Shown here one piece after another: positions 63,967-64,000 of a DNA stretch of 64,000 nt. The translations under genes were made by a program, and so were the position numbers. The notes beneath the pieces are model-generated. The model saw only the letters and a program-made list of their open reading frames with translations. It was not told the origin of the DNA and did not search any database. This DNA comes from Podocnemis expansa (taxonomy: Eukaryota > Chordata > Testudines > Podocnemididae): positions 9,448,120-9,512,119 of the forward strand of contig ML681967.1 in assembly GCA_007922195.1 (NCBI GenBank), written 5' to 3'. Position 1 is the stretch's first letter. Each line of letters opens with the position of its first letter.

Positions 63967-64000
63967 GAGGGTATGTCTATACTAATGGCACCAAGTTCAT
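63967..64000 (+). mobile_element. Start of a GTCTACAC-type MITE, cut by the window end
   Basis: GGGTATGTCTATACTAATGG resembles the Harbinger-like terminus at 39656 and 50054. The rest lies outside the window. Confidence 0.4.

Overview
This window looks like vertebrate, non-avian reptile DNA: a crocodilian or a turtle. Most classifiable sequence comes from transposable elements typical of those genomes: CR1 LINEs, Penelope-like retroelements (PLEs), PIF/Harbinger-type and hAT-type DNA transposons, and MIR-like SINEs. I find no convincing host exon, tRNA or rRNA gene, CRISPR array or bacterial-style operon. I also do not see the tRNA-derived SINE that is very common in turtles, which mildly favours a crocodilian. 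That lineage call is an inference.

Layout. Positions 1-4560 hold a PLE scrap and an old minus-strand CR1-like fragment split by a nearly full-length plus-strand CR1 (309-4382) with a 6-bp target duplication. This CR1 carries an esterase-type ORF1 and an endonuclease/reverse-transcriptase ORF2, damaged only by one frameshift and one stop as far as I can see. Positions 5.4-8.7 kb hold older minus-strand CR1. From 9 to 26 kb the sequence is mostly unclassified, with short palindromic PLE derivatives (9.0, 22.5, 24.2 and 25.2 kb), hAT-like elements (14.1, 16.8 and 23.2 kb) and CR1 pieces (12.8 and 19.5 kb). A 400-base assembly gap sits inside one PLE palindrome. From 26 to 39 kb there is sparse old repeat, including an LTR-like block (28.3-29.3 kb) and small Harbinger-like elements (37.4 and 38.4 kb). 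A 2.7-kb degenerate Harbinger transposon (39656-42386) keeps remains of both of its genes, which converge. At 45.99-46.85 kb there is a hAT-like element. Positions 48.15-53.10 kb form a three-level nest: a CR1, broken by a PLE with RT and GIY-YIG remnants, itself broken by a 414-bp Harbinger-like element. From 53 to 64 kb there are MIR-like SINEs, four more PLE palindromes or remnants, a degenerate minisatellite, a fossil of another LINE, and CR1 fragments.

The most interesting signal is the set of short PLE derivatives. At least four are bounded by 9-13 bp target duplications that show each palindrome moved as one unit. Four copies keep a complete minimal hammerhead-ribozyme core: CTGANGA, a stem II hairpin, GAAA, then AGCTC/ATGC. 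Hammerhead motifs in PLE terminal repeats are known from the literature. The palindromic packaging with about 12-bp duplications is read directly from this sequence.
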